Below are positions 1-8,718 of a stretch of 64,000 bases of DNA, one piece after another. The stretch is from a virus, in the IMG/VR virus record IMGVR_UViG_3300030385_001875, positions 1-64,000 of that record. One strand, written 5' to 3'. The notes under the pieces are model-generated. The model saw nothing but the letters and a program-made list of their open reading frames with translations. It searched no databases and was not told where the DNA came from. Position 1 is the stretch's first letter. Each line of letters begins with the position of its first letter. The position numbers and the translations under genes are program-made.

Positions 1-386
1 TCCAGCGTTGCATATGGATCGCCCCAACCACCTAAGCGGACACCTTTATAGGCTAATTCTGCCCGTACCATTCCCTGTTCTTCTTCGCTTAGATCATGGT
101 AGTGCACTGCTTTCTGATACTTCGCTAGAAATGCAGTGATAACGTAACATCCCCCACCGTTCTGCTTGGTCAAGGGGCAATCTCCGCAAACGGTCTCTTG
201 ATTCTTGTTGTTGACCGTTTCAGTCGGGAAAATCGGTCTATCCTCTACCATGTCCCATTCGATGTAGAATGTGGTCGGTAGATCGCCCGTCTTGGTGTTG
301 CTCGTCGTTCTTGTGAGAATTTGTGCAACGTGTCCATCGGTGAATAAACTTGTTTGTACTGATAATATAACGTGTTTCTCATTCAT
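1..386 (-). CDS. Conserved phage protein with CxxC...CYV motif (DUF7227-like), 3' end missing
   Basis: Reading leftward from the ATG at 386-384, an open frame runs off the left edge of the window, so only the first 128 codons are present. It holds a cysteine cluster (CGDCP, then GGGCYV) followed by a VRLGGWGDPYA segment. This order, CxDCP, GGxCYV, then RxGxxGDP, is what I remember from a widespread small phage family of unknown function (DUF7227-like); the match is from memory. The start is supported by a purine-rich AAAGGGAAAG just upstream. The gene points away from the replication block and probably continues the leftward cluster seen at the right end of the window. Function unknown. Confidence 0.75.
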   Translation of the reverse strand, partial: MNEKHVILSVQTSLFTDGHVAQILTRTTSNTKTGDLPTTFYIEWDMVEDRPIFPTETVNNKNQETVCGDCPLTKQNGGGCYVITAFLAKYQKAVHYHDLSEEEQGMVRAELAYKGVRLGGWGDPYATL

Positions 387-650
387 TTTTGCTTTCCCTT
401 TGCTGAGAGATGCCACAAAAACCCCGTCTGCTCTTTGCAGTCGTATCAAGGTTTTGCTTTCTTGACTCTCTTAATTTCAATCATTGGTGTTATCTCGTGA
501 CCGCCTCGACTGTTTCAGACGACAGAAATTGGCTTCCCGTCCAGTCGTGGTGCGAGTTCGTGGGCTTTATCAGATTTGCCCGTCTGATTGAAACGATTTG
601 TAATTCCTGACTTGAATCACGAGATTGGTTACTCTTTTCGGTTATCAAAA

Positions 651-665
651 CCAGTCTATGACTGG
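651..665. promoter_or_regulatory. Perfect 15-bp palindrome, possible operator or leader hairpin
   Basis: CCAGTC-TAT-GACTGG is a perfect inverted repeat with six-bp arms and a 3-bp centre. It lies just downstream of the leftward promoter at 718-747, so it would sit in the 5' leader of that transcript or act as a repressor site. No T-tract follows on either strand, so it is not a terminator. Confidence 0.45.
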
Positions 666-717
666 CAATGGACGATTCCCGATTGATTCAAGTTGGATTC
701 TTGCTGAACCCACTAAC

Positions 718-747
718 ATAATAACATGACTGCATATTACCTGTCAA
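718..747 (-). promoter_or_regulatory. Sigma70-like promoter reading leftward
   Basis: On the minus strand TTGACA (747-742) is a perfect -35 box and TATTAT (723-718) a near-consensus -10 box, 18 bp apart. Transcription would start near 710 and run towards the gene beginning at 386. Confidence 0.6.
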
Positions 748-818
748 CGTAAAAGAGTAAAATAATTACACCATTACGTAAAATATTAGGGTTTTTACAG
801 TCGTGGCGCAGATTTAGC

Positions 819-847
819 TTGCATGTTTTTTTTCTTTGGTGTACTAT
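819..847 (+). promoter_or_regulatory. Sigma70-like promoter for the replication operon
   Basis: TTGCAT (819-824) and TACTAT (842-847) are separated by exactly 17 bp, with a T-rich spacer. Initiation near 854 gives a leader of about 34 nt before the GTG start at 888, which has AGGCAGG seven bases upstream. Confidence 0.7.
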
Positions 848-887
848 AGACAGCAGTTAAAACAATGATTAACAGGCAGGTTATAAA

Positions 888-3800
888 GTGTTAAAGGATT
901 GCAATATAGTACCCGTCGAAACGTGTTCCATCTGCTCCAAGGATTCATGGTGCATGGAATTTGTCAACGAAGCGGGACTAGCAGAGGCTTTTCTATGTCA
1001 CAGAGTGCCATCAGACAAGCCAGCGAAGACAGGCAACGGATATCTACATTTCCCTGATCAAAATACCAGCGAAACACGCCCCGTCAAGCCATCGGTACTA
1101 CACACCACACCGAAAGAACGTAAAGCTTGTACCCGTATGACTTCCAAGGTGCTCAAAGAGCTCTGGAACATGACAACGTTGAACGATACACACAAGGCGA
1201 GGTTATTGGCTCGTGGTCTCAAGGATCTAACAAAGTATCGAAGTTATCCATCATACAATGAAACCAAGCATATAATGAAGCAATTGTCACAGCGTTACAC
1301 TGACGCTGAAATGCTGACAGTCGCTGGGTTCTATCGCACTGCTAACGGTAGTGTTTGGATGCGAAGCGCAGAGAATGCAACGTTGATACCATGTGAAGAC
1401 GAACGGGGCGAAATGGTCGGGGCGCAGATCAGGCACGACGACGGAACGGAGGGGTCAAAATACACATGGCTTTCTGTAAATCGACGAAAACGAAGGCGAG
1501 GCGGTTCCAAAGCGGGACTCCGACTTCATGTCGCCCAACATCCACAGACCCACGTAACTCAGAATGAAAAATCGAAGGAACTCTACCTTACCGAAGGAAT
1601 TTTAAAAGCTGATCTCGTTTCGCAGGAACTGGGAATGGTGTGCCTAGGGATTGCGGGAGTGAGTGCATATGACCGTTCCGAACTGAAAAATACTATCGAC
1701 AAACAACTTGCCTTGCGAGGAACGGTCAATATTGCATTTGATAATGATAGATTTAAGAATAATCAGGTAGCTAAAGCTTTAGACAGGTTAGCTAAACATA
1801 TAAGCTCATGGGGATTCAAAGTGCGGTTCTGTGAATGGGACTCAAACTATAAAGGGCTTGACGACTATTTGGTTTCTGCTGGCACTCCAGAAATTGGTTA
1901 TGAACCGTACACCCCACCAATTAGTATTAACTCTATGAGATCCGTACCGACCGTGGTTTTCGATGATGACGGTGAAGTTGTCAGGGAAAACGGGAAAATC
2001 GTTAAGAAAATTCAGGAAAAAATAAGGGTGGTAGACAGTAATTTCACTCCAGAAGAAGTTGAAGTTGATCTGGAAGGGTTAAGGAACTCTATGGGGTCCC
2101 GAATTACTGATTTTTCTATTAACGGGGGTAGTAAGGGTTTATTAATGCGTGCTATACCCGGACTCGGTAAAACCCATACCAGTCGGATTGTCTTGGAGTC
2201 CCTAGCAGATAAAGGAACTCTAAGACCAGTATTCGCAATGCCTAGACACGATTTAATGGTTAATCTTAAAGATTGGAAACGGATACGTCCCCGACAACCA
2301 AGATTGCATGAACAACGGTCTATCCCGTTACCTATCCTTCAGAATAGGATCGAAGACGCTATCGAAGAGGCTCATGTAACAGGTCAAGTTAACTATGGAA
2401 CTCTACCCAGTCTCTGTCATCAATGGGAACGAGCCAATCAACTCGCTTCCAGAGGATGGAACGTTGTAAGTAACCTCTGCATGACCGATTGCAGTATCGG
2501 GATGGGTGAATGCTTGTATTTCAACCAGTTTGAACAAACAGGGAGACTGGCTACTGTACATGAAACACTGTTCATCCCACGGTTCTGTAACTCTATATTT
2601 GGTCAGGAAGAAGAAAATATTGACGGTTGGCAAGATACAATCCCACGATTACCTTCCGTAGCAGTAATAGATGAACCTTCACCGTCCAAATGGATCAAGA
2701 CCATCGAGATCGGGTCTGAAGATATGACAAAAGCTATCGAAACTTGTTGGAGTGACGAGGTTTTGGAGCTTCTCAAGGTTGTCAGGGAAGGATATGAAGC
2801 GTTTGTTCGGGATATGGGTGGGTTGCGTACCGTTGGAGGTAAAGATCTAATCGATATACTCATCAAAACAGCAGGTGATCGTGACGTTTTGGACGAATTA
2901 GTACGTAAATGTGACCCTGATAAGGTCATAAAGAACGAAACTGTGCTCGTTAAGTTCGATTCGCTTACCGTGAACAGGAAATCCAACTTTTCTGTCAGTA
3001 TTGCAGGGGAAAACTACTATATTGATTCAGCAAAAGCTAAAATACGTGCAAAAAACCTGCTGGAAGTGGAAAAAGTATATGCACTCATTAAAGAACTCCC
3101 TATCCATAGCGAATTTGATGAATCTGAAGGGGTCCCACTTAACTTTCAATCAGATTTAGTGCGTGTGCTCGATAGAGAACTAAGCAACTATGATGAAAAC
3201 GGTTATAACTCCTCGATTTACTTTGATGTGCAAAAAGGTATTAGACTGAACCTCAAAAACGAACTGGCAGTTCCGTCACATGTACCTCTCATATGTCTCG
3301 ATGGTCAAGGTGACCCGAAACTGCTCGAAATGTTAACGGGTAGACCGTTCGATGTCTGGTCTTACGATAAACTCCCTGATACTTCCATCGTGCAGATAGT
3401 AGATGGTGCTTACGGAGTCACTTCCTTATGGAACTCTAAGACTAAAACGCCTAAGTTTTCCTTGGATAAACTACTCGATACTATCGTGTTGCCTAAAGTG
3501 ACAGAGAAACCTGAAAAATGTCTCATAGTAACTTGGAAAGTTATCGCAGATTACCTTAAAGGTCTTCAAGATACTGGGGAACTTTCCGCAGCCGTTGGGA
3601 TCGAACATTATGGGAATCTCAGAGGATCTAACGAATATGAAGACAGAGAAACCGTAGTCCTTTTGGGGACTCCAAACATAAACACTAATCAGCTTGAAGA
3701 ACAAGTTAACGCACTCTTTATCGGTGACGAAAGAGTGAATATGGATACCCATAGGGTCTGGGAACAATACGATTACCGTGACAGTAACGGTAAAGGATAC

Positions 3801-4538
3801 CAAGTGCAAGTCCGAAGGTATCAGGATGAACGAGTTGAACGAATGGCGAGAATCTACAGAGAAAACGAAATGGTTCAAGCTGCTCACCGTGTCCGTCCCG
3901 TTGTCAATTCGGGTAGCCGAGAAGTAATCATTCTCAGTAACATACCTATCCCGCAACTCGCACCCACTCATTTAACCTCTGCCGAAGATTTATCGAAATC
4001 ATCTATGCCGATTGATCCGAGATCGATCAAATCCAATAAGGTTCTATTACGAGAGGCGACACGGATAGCGAAAGAGGTTATGTTTGAGAACGGATATATC
4101 CGAGCAGAATTACTCGAACCCGCACTACGACTTTGGTTCGACAATTACGCTAATAAGAATACCTTTGACGAAAATGTCGAACCACCGTCACTGTCTGGCT
4201 TTCCTGTATTAAGAACCTTGGAACGATGGGTGAAAAACATCGCTAACGAAGAAGGATGGGATAGTTTGCGGTGTACAGTAACGAATAGGTATGATTTTAA
4301 CGGTACAGGAACCGTAAACGTTGTCGTTTATCACGATGGAACAGTTGGAATTGAAGAAGTCTTGGAATGTGCGAAGACAGATTACCTCAATATGAAGAAT
4401 ATCAGTACCGAAGATGCAGAAGACTTATTGTTTGAATGGGAACTCTTTGAGAGCGGGCTAAACCCTGAAGATTTCCCAGTCGTAGAGCGGGGCGACCCCC
4501 CTTCAGAAGAAGTTCCAGATTGGTTTGAAAATATATAA
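888..4538 (+). CDS. Primase-helicase replication protein (DUF3854/Toprim-like plus P-loop ATPase)
   Basis: 1,216 residues, GTG start with AGGCAGG upstream; an ATG at 865 runs into a stop within ten codons. The N-terminus has a small cysteine cluster (CSIC...WC...LC, residues about 16-45) like a primase zinc finger. Residues about 230-330 match the DUF3854 Toprim-like fold: LTEGILKADL with the acidic residue, FDNDRFKNNQVA, and KGLDDYL. A P-loop ATPase follows, with Walker A PGLGKTHT near 424, a Walker B-like AVIDEPSPS near 593, and a motif VI-like QAAHRVRP near 998. This layout is typical of plasmid and phage DUF3854 replication proteins that combine priming and unwinding. First gene of the rightward operon. 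The domain calls are by eye; I infer it is the main replication protein because no DNA polymerase is visible in this window. Confidence 0.75.
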   Translation: MLKDCNIVPVETCSICSKDSWCMEFVNEAGLAEAFLCHRVPSDKPAKTGNGYLHFPDQNTSETRPVKPSVLHTTPKERKACTRMTSKVLKELWNMTTLNDTHKARLLARGLKDLTKYRSYPSYNETKHIMKQLSQRYTDAEMLTVAGFYRTANGSVWMRSAENATLIPCEDERGEMVGAQIRHDDGTEGSKYTWLSVNRRKRRRGGSKAGLRLHVAQHPQTHVTQNEKSKELYLTEGILKADLVSQELGMVCLGIAGVSAYDRSELKNTIDKQLALRGTVNIAFDNDRFKNNQVAKALDRLAKHISSWGFKVRFCEWDSNYKGLDDYLVSAGTPEIGYEPYTPPISINSMRSVPTVVFDDDGEVVRENGKIVKKIQEKIRVVDSNFTPEEVEVDLEGLRNSMGSRITDFSINGGSKGLLMRAIPGLGKTHTSRIVLESLADKGTLRPVFAMPRHDLMVNLKDWKRIRPRQPRLHEQRSIPLPILQNRIEDAIEEAHVTGQVNYGTLPSLCHQWERANQLASRGWNVVSNLCMTDCSIGMGECLYFNQFEQTGRLATVHETLFIPRFCNSIFGQEEENIDGWQDTIPRLPSVAVIDEPSPSKWIKTIEIGSEDMTKAIETCWSDEVLELLKVVREGYEAFVRDMGGLRTVGGKDLIDILIKTAGDRDVLDELVRKCDPDKVIKNETVLVKFDSLTVNRKSNFSVSIAGENYYIDSAKAKIRAKNLLEVEKVYALIKELPIHSEFDESEGVPLNFQSDLVRVLDRELSNYDENGYNSSIYFDVQKGIRLNLKNELAVPSHVPLICLDGQGDPKLLEMLTGRPFDVWSYDKLPDTSIVQIVDGAYGVTSLWNSKTKTPKFSLDKLLDTIVLPKVTEKPEKCLIVTWKVIADYLKGLQDTGELSAAVGIEHYGNLRGSNEYEDRETVVLLGTPNINTNQLEEQVNALFIGDERVNMDTHRVWEQYDYRDSNGKGYQVQVRRYQDERVERMARIYRENEMVQAAHRVRPVVNSGSREVIILSNIPIPQLAPTHLTSAEDLSKSSMPIDPRSIKSNKVLLREATRIAKEVMFENGYIRAELLEPALRLWFDNYANKNTFDENVEPPSLSGFPVLRTLERWVKNIANEEGWDSLRCTVTNRYDFNGTGTVNVVVYHDGTVGIEEVLECAKTDYLNMKNISTEDAEDLLFEWELFESGLNPEDFPVVERGDPPSEEVPDWFENI

Positions 4539-4556
4539 TTACGGAGGACAAAGATA

Positions 4557-4835
4557 GTGAGAATACCTAGTATAGAGAATCTGGATTCCACATATGCTTG
4601 GCTTCGGGGATGTAAACACGCCAAGGCGTTATATATTCCCCCCAAATCGGGTAGGTTTCTTTGGAGCGGTCTTACAGATACCGAAAAAGCGGAATGTGAG
4701 GCTAATAACGGAAAACTCCCGTGGACATCATGGAACTCTGCGTGGAAAGCGTTTCTGGTGAATTACGAATACACGATGACGAAATTAATAGAATCTGGGC
4801 ACAAAGTAAGAACCTTAAATAAGGAGAACCAGTAA
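4557..4835 (+). CDS. Small protein of unknown function
   Basis: 92 residues, GTG start with a strong GGAGG nine bases upstream. Rich in Trp, Lys and Glu, with no signal peptide or membrane segment and no family I recognise. It lies between the primase-helicase and the SSB-like gene, one base before the latter, so it is probably co-translated and may assist replication. Confidence 0.6.
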   Translation: MRIPSIENLDSTYAWLRGCKHAKALYIPPKSGRFLWSGLTDTEKAECEANNGKLPWTSWNSAWKAFLVNYEYTMTKLIESGHKVRTLNKENQ

Positions 4836-4836
4836 T

Positions 4837-5250
4837 ATGGAAGACCAGTTTATTGTTAGCTTTAATGACGAACTTCATCCTGAAGGGGAGTTCAGGGGAG
4901 TTATTGGTGATGTAGAGGTCGATGAGGGGCAGTTCGGAAGACAATACAAGTTCCATATAGATACAAATGAATCAGAAAGAGCCCTTTGGTTATGGACACA
5001 ACTAAAGACGGGTGAGACCAGCAAATTAGGCAAACTGTTGATGGCACTCAAGAACTGTAACTACAAGGAACTGATGGAATTTCTGTCGAAGGATGGGGAT
5101 AACCCCGAATTTGATGTCAGAAACACTATCGGGGCTGCATTAATGGTAACAGTTGAGCATAAAGAGAATCAACAAGGGCAAGCCAGAGCGTATATAACAG
5201 ATTTTAAGGGTCTGGAAGGTGATATCGAGCAAGAGGAGATACCATTTTAA
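4837..5250 (+). CDS. Putative single-stranded DNA-binding protein
   Basis: 137 residues, preceded by AAGGAG. The best clue is the C-terminus: an acidic run ending in EEIPF, matching the D/E-rich IPF tip by which bacterial and phage SSB proteins recruit partners. The N-terminal part alternates short beta-like segments (GEFRGVIGDVEV, QYKFHID) compatible with an OB fold. It sits between replication genes, and its stop overlaps the next start by one base. I infer SSB function from the tail and the context; a different small replication accessory protein remains possible. Confidence 0.55.
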   Translation: MEDQFIVSFNDELHPEGEFRGVIGDVEVDEGQFGRQYKFHIDTNESERALWLWTQLKTGETSKLGKLLMALKNCNYKELMEFLSKDGDNPEFDVRNTIGAALMVTVEHKENQQGQARAYITDFKGLEGDIEQEEIPF

Positions 5251-6482
5251 TGGATGACAAAAAGATTAAAGTCCCTACAATATATCTTGCGGGAACCCAT
5301 AGTAAGGACTGGAGAGGTGAAATTTGCAATTCTTTTCAGATAGAGGATAAAGCTAAGGATTATAACAACCTGCTATGGTCATCAGATTTTGCTGTTTTGG
5401 ACAGGTTCAATGGTGTTGGGTTGAAAAGGTTCCATGAAGATTTTAATAATGATATTGACGAGGTTTCTGATTCGGATGGAATATGCAAATCGATTCGTCA
5501 GGCTACGGAGAAAGCGGATCTTATATTTATTTATCTATCGACACCTCCCGACCCTCTAACCCTTTTAGAGGCAGGGGTGATTTTGGGACAGGAAAGAATC
5601 CCGATTGAGGGGTTTGATCCGATGCAGCCACATTCCAGAGTCGTGGTGTACATGGATGAACTCGCACAAAAAAGGATAGCTAAAGATCCTGTCTACAGGT
5701 ACTTGTCGGAATTAACTGTATATTCTCCTCCTGTGACAATAAATAACGCTTTAAAGAATTGGATATATAAATTTAACTATGACCTGCTTTTACACCCGGA
5801 TAGTCCGATAGAGAAAGTGTTTTTTGAGTATTGGCTGGAAGAAATGTGGGCAGATCGGGATATCGGGACTCATCTGGAACCCAACTATCCTGTATACAAC
5901 TCTGTAGCGGGACAGAATTTCTATATAGATTTCGTTCATCCTGAAACTCAGGTCGCTGTTGAGCTTGATGGGATGGGGCATTTCGGGGAGAATGTCCCTG
6001 AGGATGCTGAAACTACGTACCGCAAATATCTGGATGAAGATAAAATCCAGAAACATTATCAACGCCACCGATTATTACAGGAAGATGGGTGGGAACTGGT
6101 AAGGTTTACGGGCCGAGAAGTGAATAACAATACTGTAGCTTGTTGCGAATTTGTCCAGAAGGTTATTAGGTCAAGGATGGGAGCGGTGAAGACACCTGAC
6201 CCCGGATTGCTTCAGACAGGCAAAGAACTGAAACGGTTGCGTGTAGATGCGGGGTTAACCCAAAAGCAAGCCTCGGAAGTTACGGGTCTGCAAAGAAGAA
6301 GGTTCTCAGATTTCGAGCGAGGGTTGCTGTATCTGCCTTCTGATTCAGAGGCGTTACTGAGGAAGAAGTATCACGAATTAATCCAACCTAAGCTGGATCA
6401 AATCTTAGAAGAAGTTCCACTAACGTACTCTGATGAGGACAGGCTTGTTGAAACAGGGAACTTGGGGGAGGCTTCGGTATGA
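5250..6482 (+). CDS. Fusion: deoxyribosyltransferase-like + DUF559 nuclease-like + HTH
   Basis: 410 residues with three recognisable parts. Residues about 8-130 look like a nucleoside 2-deoxyribosyltransferase-like Rossmann fold: TIYLAGTHSKDWRGEI, then ADLIFIYLSTPPDPLTLLEA with the expected acidic residue. Residues about 184-305 resemble the DUF559 PD-(D/E)XK endonuclease fold: PIEKVFFEYW, YIDFVHPETQVAVELDG followed by GH, then GWELVRFTGREV. Residues about 322-360 form an XRE-type helix-turn-helix (LTQKQASEVTGLQRRRFSDF). The start overlaps the SSB-like stop and the end overlaps the next gene (ATGA), so it is embedded in the operon. The function of the combination is not known to me. A nucleotide-metabolising enzyme, a nuclease effector and an operon regulator are all possible, and they may act together. 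Confidence 0.6.
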   Translation: MDDKKIKVPTIYLAGTHSKDWRGEICNSFQIEDKAKDYNNLLWSSDFAVLDRFNGVGLKRFHEDFNNDIDEVSDSDGICKSIRQATEKADLIFIYLSTPPDPLTLLEAGVILGQERIPIEGFDPMQPHSRVVVYMDELAQKRIAKDPVYRYLSELTVYSPPVTINNALKNWIYKFNYDLLLHPDSPIEKVFFEYWLEEMWADRDIGTHLEPNYPVYNSVAGQNFYIDFVHPETQVAVELDGMGHFGENVPEDAETTYRKYLDEDKIQKHYQRHRLLQEDGWELVRFTGREVNNNTVACCEFVQKVIRSRMGAVKTPDPGLLQTGKELKRLRVDAGLTQKQASEVTGLQRRRFSDFERGLLYLPSDSEALLRKKYHELIQPKLDQILEEVPLTYSDEDRLVETGNLGEASV

Positions 6483-6976
6483 AGGGGATAACCTTGACAC
6501 AACAAGAGATGGTCTTGGGGTGTACCGTAGGGCTGACGAGGTATGCAGAAAGCATTTCCAAGAACAGGAAACCTCGGTTCCCAGAACAGTTTCCAGATCA
6601 AATGTTGCTTTTTCATCAGTTGGGCGCATGTGCTGAAGTCGCTTTTTGTAAGTTTGCAGGTCTATTTTATTCTCCTACGGTGAACAAGTTCGGTCACCCT
6701 GATATCGGTGACGATATTGAGGTGAGATGGAGTAGTAGGGACACTTTAAAAGTTAGCCCTAAAGATAATAATGTTTACTGTATATCCATGAGTGGGAATT
6801 TACCAACGTTTGTGTATAACGGCTGGATTTGGTCGGAAGAAGCTAAACAGAAAAAGTGGGAAGCTGATCCGGGCGATTGGGGGAAACCAGCTTTTTTTGT
6901 TCCAGTAACCGATCTTCGTCAAGGTAAGATTGAGAGGGATGCGGAAGTTGTCGAAACCTCAACGGTTACGGGTTGA
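6479..6976 (+). CDS. Conserved phage nuclease-like protein of unknown function
   Basis: 165 residues, start overlapping the previous stop. The pattern GACAEVAFCKFAG, then DIGDDIEVRW, then PTFVYNGWIW and PAFFVPVTDLR is one I recall from a common phage family encoded near replication and recombination genes. The acidic D...EVR centre resembles a PD-(D/E)XK core, but I cannot place the catalytic lysine. It directly precedes and overlaps rusA, consistent with a role in DNA processing. Confidence 0.6.
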   Translation: MKGITLTQQEMVLGCTVGLTRYAESISKNRKPRFPEQFPDQMLLFHQLGACAEVAFCKFAGLFYSPTVNKFGHPDIGDDIEVRWSSRDTLKVSPKDNNVYCISMSGNLPTFVYNGWIWSEEAKQKKWEADPGDWGKPAFFVPVTDLRQGKIERDAEVVETSTVTG

Positions 6977-7367
6977 TCTCCAGAATTTAAAGTTCCCGTC
7001 GCTTAATGAGATGTACGGGGGGAACCATTTCGTCAGGGCCAAGATTAAGAAAACATTTGGGATAGTATTAAAAGCAATATTCAGGCGAGAATTTCGTCCT
7101 GTTAACCAGTATCCCTTTAAGATCCAGTTTACTTGGTATTTCCCTGATTTTAGGACAGATCCTGATAATCGTGCTGGGGTTGGACAGAAAATAGTGCTTG
7201 ACTCTTTACAGGATGCTGGCATTATTAGGAACGATACCTTGAAGGATGTGAACTATATTTCACATTCTTTTAGTCTCGATAGGGAAAATCCGAGATTAAT
7301 AATCAGGTTAGATGAACCGCAACCTGAAAAGGAAGAGAGTTCGGATAACCAGTTAAGTTTTTTATAA
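6930..7367 (+). CDS. rusA: RusA-type Holliday junction resolvase
   Basis: 145 residues from TTG, with AAGG five bases upstream; an ATG three codons later (6939) is an equally possible start with a worse ribosome-site spacing. The RusA signature is clear: SLNEMYGGNHFVRAK near the N-terminus, then DPDNRAGVGQKIVLDSL, then GIIRNDTLKDV, which carry the conserved aspartates that bind metal at the junction. RusA cleaves Holliday junctions during recombination and can resolve branched DNA before packaging. It overlaps the preceding gene in another frame and closes the replication/recombination block. Confidence 0.88.
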   Translation: MRGMRKLSKPQRLRVDLQNLKFPSLNEMYGGNHFVRAKIKKTFGIVLKAIFRREFRPVNQYPFKIQFTWYFPDFRTDPDNRAGVGQKIVLDSLQDAGIIRNDTLKDVNYISHSFSLDRENPRLIIRLDEPQPEKEESSDNQLSFL

Positions 7368-7377
7368 AGGAGAGTGT

Positions 7378-8004
7378 ATGTTAAGCGGGTTGAAATTTTC
7401 TTACGTAGACGTTATCGAGGAGCTTCTTCAGGCAGAGGGACTATGGGTGGACGATCCTGACGATAAGGGAGGGGCAACTATGCGGGGTATAACGCTAAAA
7501 TCTTATTGTGCATATCTCGGTAGAGATGTCTCTAAAGATGAGTTGAGGGACCTATCCAAAGAAGATGCTGTTAAGTTCTATAAAGGAACGTATTGGGACG
7601 GTGCAAAAGTAGATACATTCAGTGATGAATTGAAGCATTTGTGGATGGATATGAGTGTCAACCACGGAAAACGGAACGCAGGTAAGATTTTGCAGCAAAG
7701 CGTTAATACGAAAGAGAATGCAAATGTTCTGGATGTGGACGGGATTGTAGGGAGTGGCACGTATAATGAAATAGGCATCCTTGGTATTAAGGATGTTTTA
7801 GTCGAAAGAGCAGTGTTTTTCGTTAATAATATCTTTGATGGGTCTCGATACCTAAAACGTACACCTCAAGCTAAATTTATACGTGGATGGTTCTTTCACA
7901 GGGTGTTCCATTTCCTCACTTATCCGTTGGAGGTTGTTATTAGGAAAAGGGATGCGGAAATCGAGGTATTAAATGAACGTGTTAAGGAGTTGGAGAATGC
8001 TTGA
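7378..8004 (+). CDS. Endolysin, glycoside hydrolase 108 N-acetylmuramidase
   Basis: 208 residues, with GGAG just before the ATG. The signature is an EG at residues 20-21 followed by DDPDDKGGATMRGIT, the GH108 catalytic motif with E20 as the likely acid. A central GTYWDGAKVD plus a later DVDGIVGSGTYNEI match the family's C-terminal peptidoglycan-binding part. There is no signal peptide, so release would need a holin. The C-terminal tail is charged and coiled-coil-like. It is followed without a gap by tiny membrane proteins, as in many lysis cassettes. Confidence 0.88.
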   Translation: MLSGLKFSYVDVIEELLQAEGLWVDDPDDKGGATMRGITLKSYCAYLGRDVSKDELRDLSKEDAVKFYKGTYWDGAKVDTFSDELKHLWMDMSVNHGKRNAGKILQQSVNTKENANVLDVDGIVGSGTYNEIGILGIKDVLVERAVFFVNNIFDGSRYLKRTPQAKFIRGWFFHRVFHFLTYPLEVVIRKRDAEIEVLNERVKELENA

Positions 8005-8089
8005 AGCTGTTGCTGTTTCTGGTGGTGTTGTTTTAGTTACAGCTTTACTGATTCTATTTATACGAAGGTTACAGAGTGGGATTAGGTGA
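7997..8089 (+). CDS. 30-residue single-span membrane peptide
   Basis: The ATG lies inside the last codons of the endolysin gene, with AAGGAG and GGAG nearby. The product is one hydrophobic helix (VAVSGGVVLVTALLILFI) followed by a basic end (RRLQSGIR), giving an N-out/C-in prediction. Position and size fit a holin-like or spanin-like lysis accessory, but no family is recognised. Confidence 0.55.
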   Translation: MLEAVAVSGGVVLVTALLILFIRRLQSGIR

Positions 8090-8327
8090 GATACTCAAGG
8101 GATATCTATACTGGAAAGGATGGAGGTCTCTATGGAAAAGGGGCAGGAAAGCTAATCAAGAAGCTATTGAAGACCTTCTTAACCAAATTAGGATTTCTGG
8201 TAAGACCGTTTCTGAGACCGAAGAAGTAGAGAGGGTTCCTATCATGGAAAGCAAATCTAAATCGTTTACTGACAGTGAACTTTATGAAAAGGAGCGTCAG
8301 GTAGGGATAGAAAATTACCATTGGTAG
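8076..8327 (+). CDS. Small basic protein of unknown function
   Basis: 83 residues from a GTG inside the end of the upstream membrane peptide gene. The N-terminal third is aromatic and basic (YLYWKGWRSLWKRGRKA), so it may be an amphipathic membrane-binding helix; the remainder is charged. No family recognised. The start is uncertain because the ribosome site is weak; translational coupling to the overlapping gene is likely. Confidence 0.5.
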   Translation: MGLGEILKGYLYWKGWRSLWKRGRKANQEAIEDLLNQIRISGKTVSETEEVERVPIMESKSKSFTDSELYEKERQVGIENYHW

Positions 8328-8330
8328 CTT

Positions 8331-8537
8331 ATGAAAACATACAGGATAACGTACACCCAAGCCAGCGAAAACACGGTTGAGATAGAGGCTTCTAATGCTA
8401 AGGACGCATGGGAGCTAATCAAGAAGGGGGACCTTGAGAAGAATAAGAGTGTTCTGTGGAATATTCAAGGAAATAGTGTGTTCAAGGTCAAACTAACAGA
8501 AGAAATAACGAAGCATATAGCGAGTAATCCAGCGTGA
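8331..8537 (+). CDS. Small DpnD/PcfM-like protein
   Basis: 68 residues. The pattern YRITYTQASENTVEIEASN followed by KDAWELI resembles short proteins of the DpnD/PcfM type, in which a beta-hairpin is followed by a helix carrying an A-x-E/D-A-W/I core. Their role is unknown. The protein at 58459-58659 has the same local pattern (VEASDREDAIKEV), so the phage seems to carry two such proteins. The stop overlaps the next start. Confidence 0.5.
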   Translation: MKTYRITYTQASENTVEIEASNAKDAWELIKKGDLEKNKSVLWNIQGNSVFKVKLTEEITKHIASNPA

Positions 8538-8707
8538 AAAAGGATAGGAATATATATACTATTTGCCCCACTTGTAACAAGGAGTTCTCTTATATACCTA
8601 GAAGTATCAAGAAACAGACGTATTGCAGCCATCCATGTTACTTGAACAATTCTGAGAACAAGTCTAAACGAAGGAAAGTTTTGAGCCATTATTATAATAA
8701 GGATTGA
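8534..8707 (+). CDS. 57-residue zinc-finger protein
   Basis: GTG start overlapping the previous stop (GTGA). The product has CPTC near residue 11 and CSHPC near residue 31, a treble-clef or zinc-ribbon arrangement like the finger of HNH and phage regulatory proteins, then a basic stretch (KSKRRKV). It has no room for a nuclease core, so DNA or RNA binding is the best guess. Confidence 0.6.
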   Translation: MKKDRNIYTICPTCNKEFSYIPRSIKKQTYCSHPCYLNNSENKSKRRKVLSHYYNKD

Positions 8708-8718
8708 TAAGGATTGAT

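Larger units (their letters stand above)
387..887. other. Divergent intergenic control region
   Basis: About 500 bp without a convincing gene lie between the leftward gene at 386 and the rightward replication block. The stretch carries one sigma70-like promoter per strand, a perfect palindrome at 651-665 and an AT-rich segment around 740-800. Short leftward frames exist (for example a 16-codon GTG frame and a 12-codon ATG frame within about 430-620) but none has family features. The roughly 320-nt untranslated leader of the leftward transcript is long enough to hold regulation. It could also contain a replication origin, but I see no iterons. Confidence 0.6.

Noticed and set aside
410-610. 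Rightward open frame of 66 codons in the divergent region
   Set aside because: No ribosome site, no family features, and it lies in the leader of the leftward transcript.
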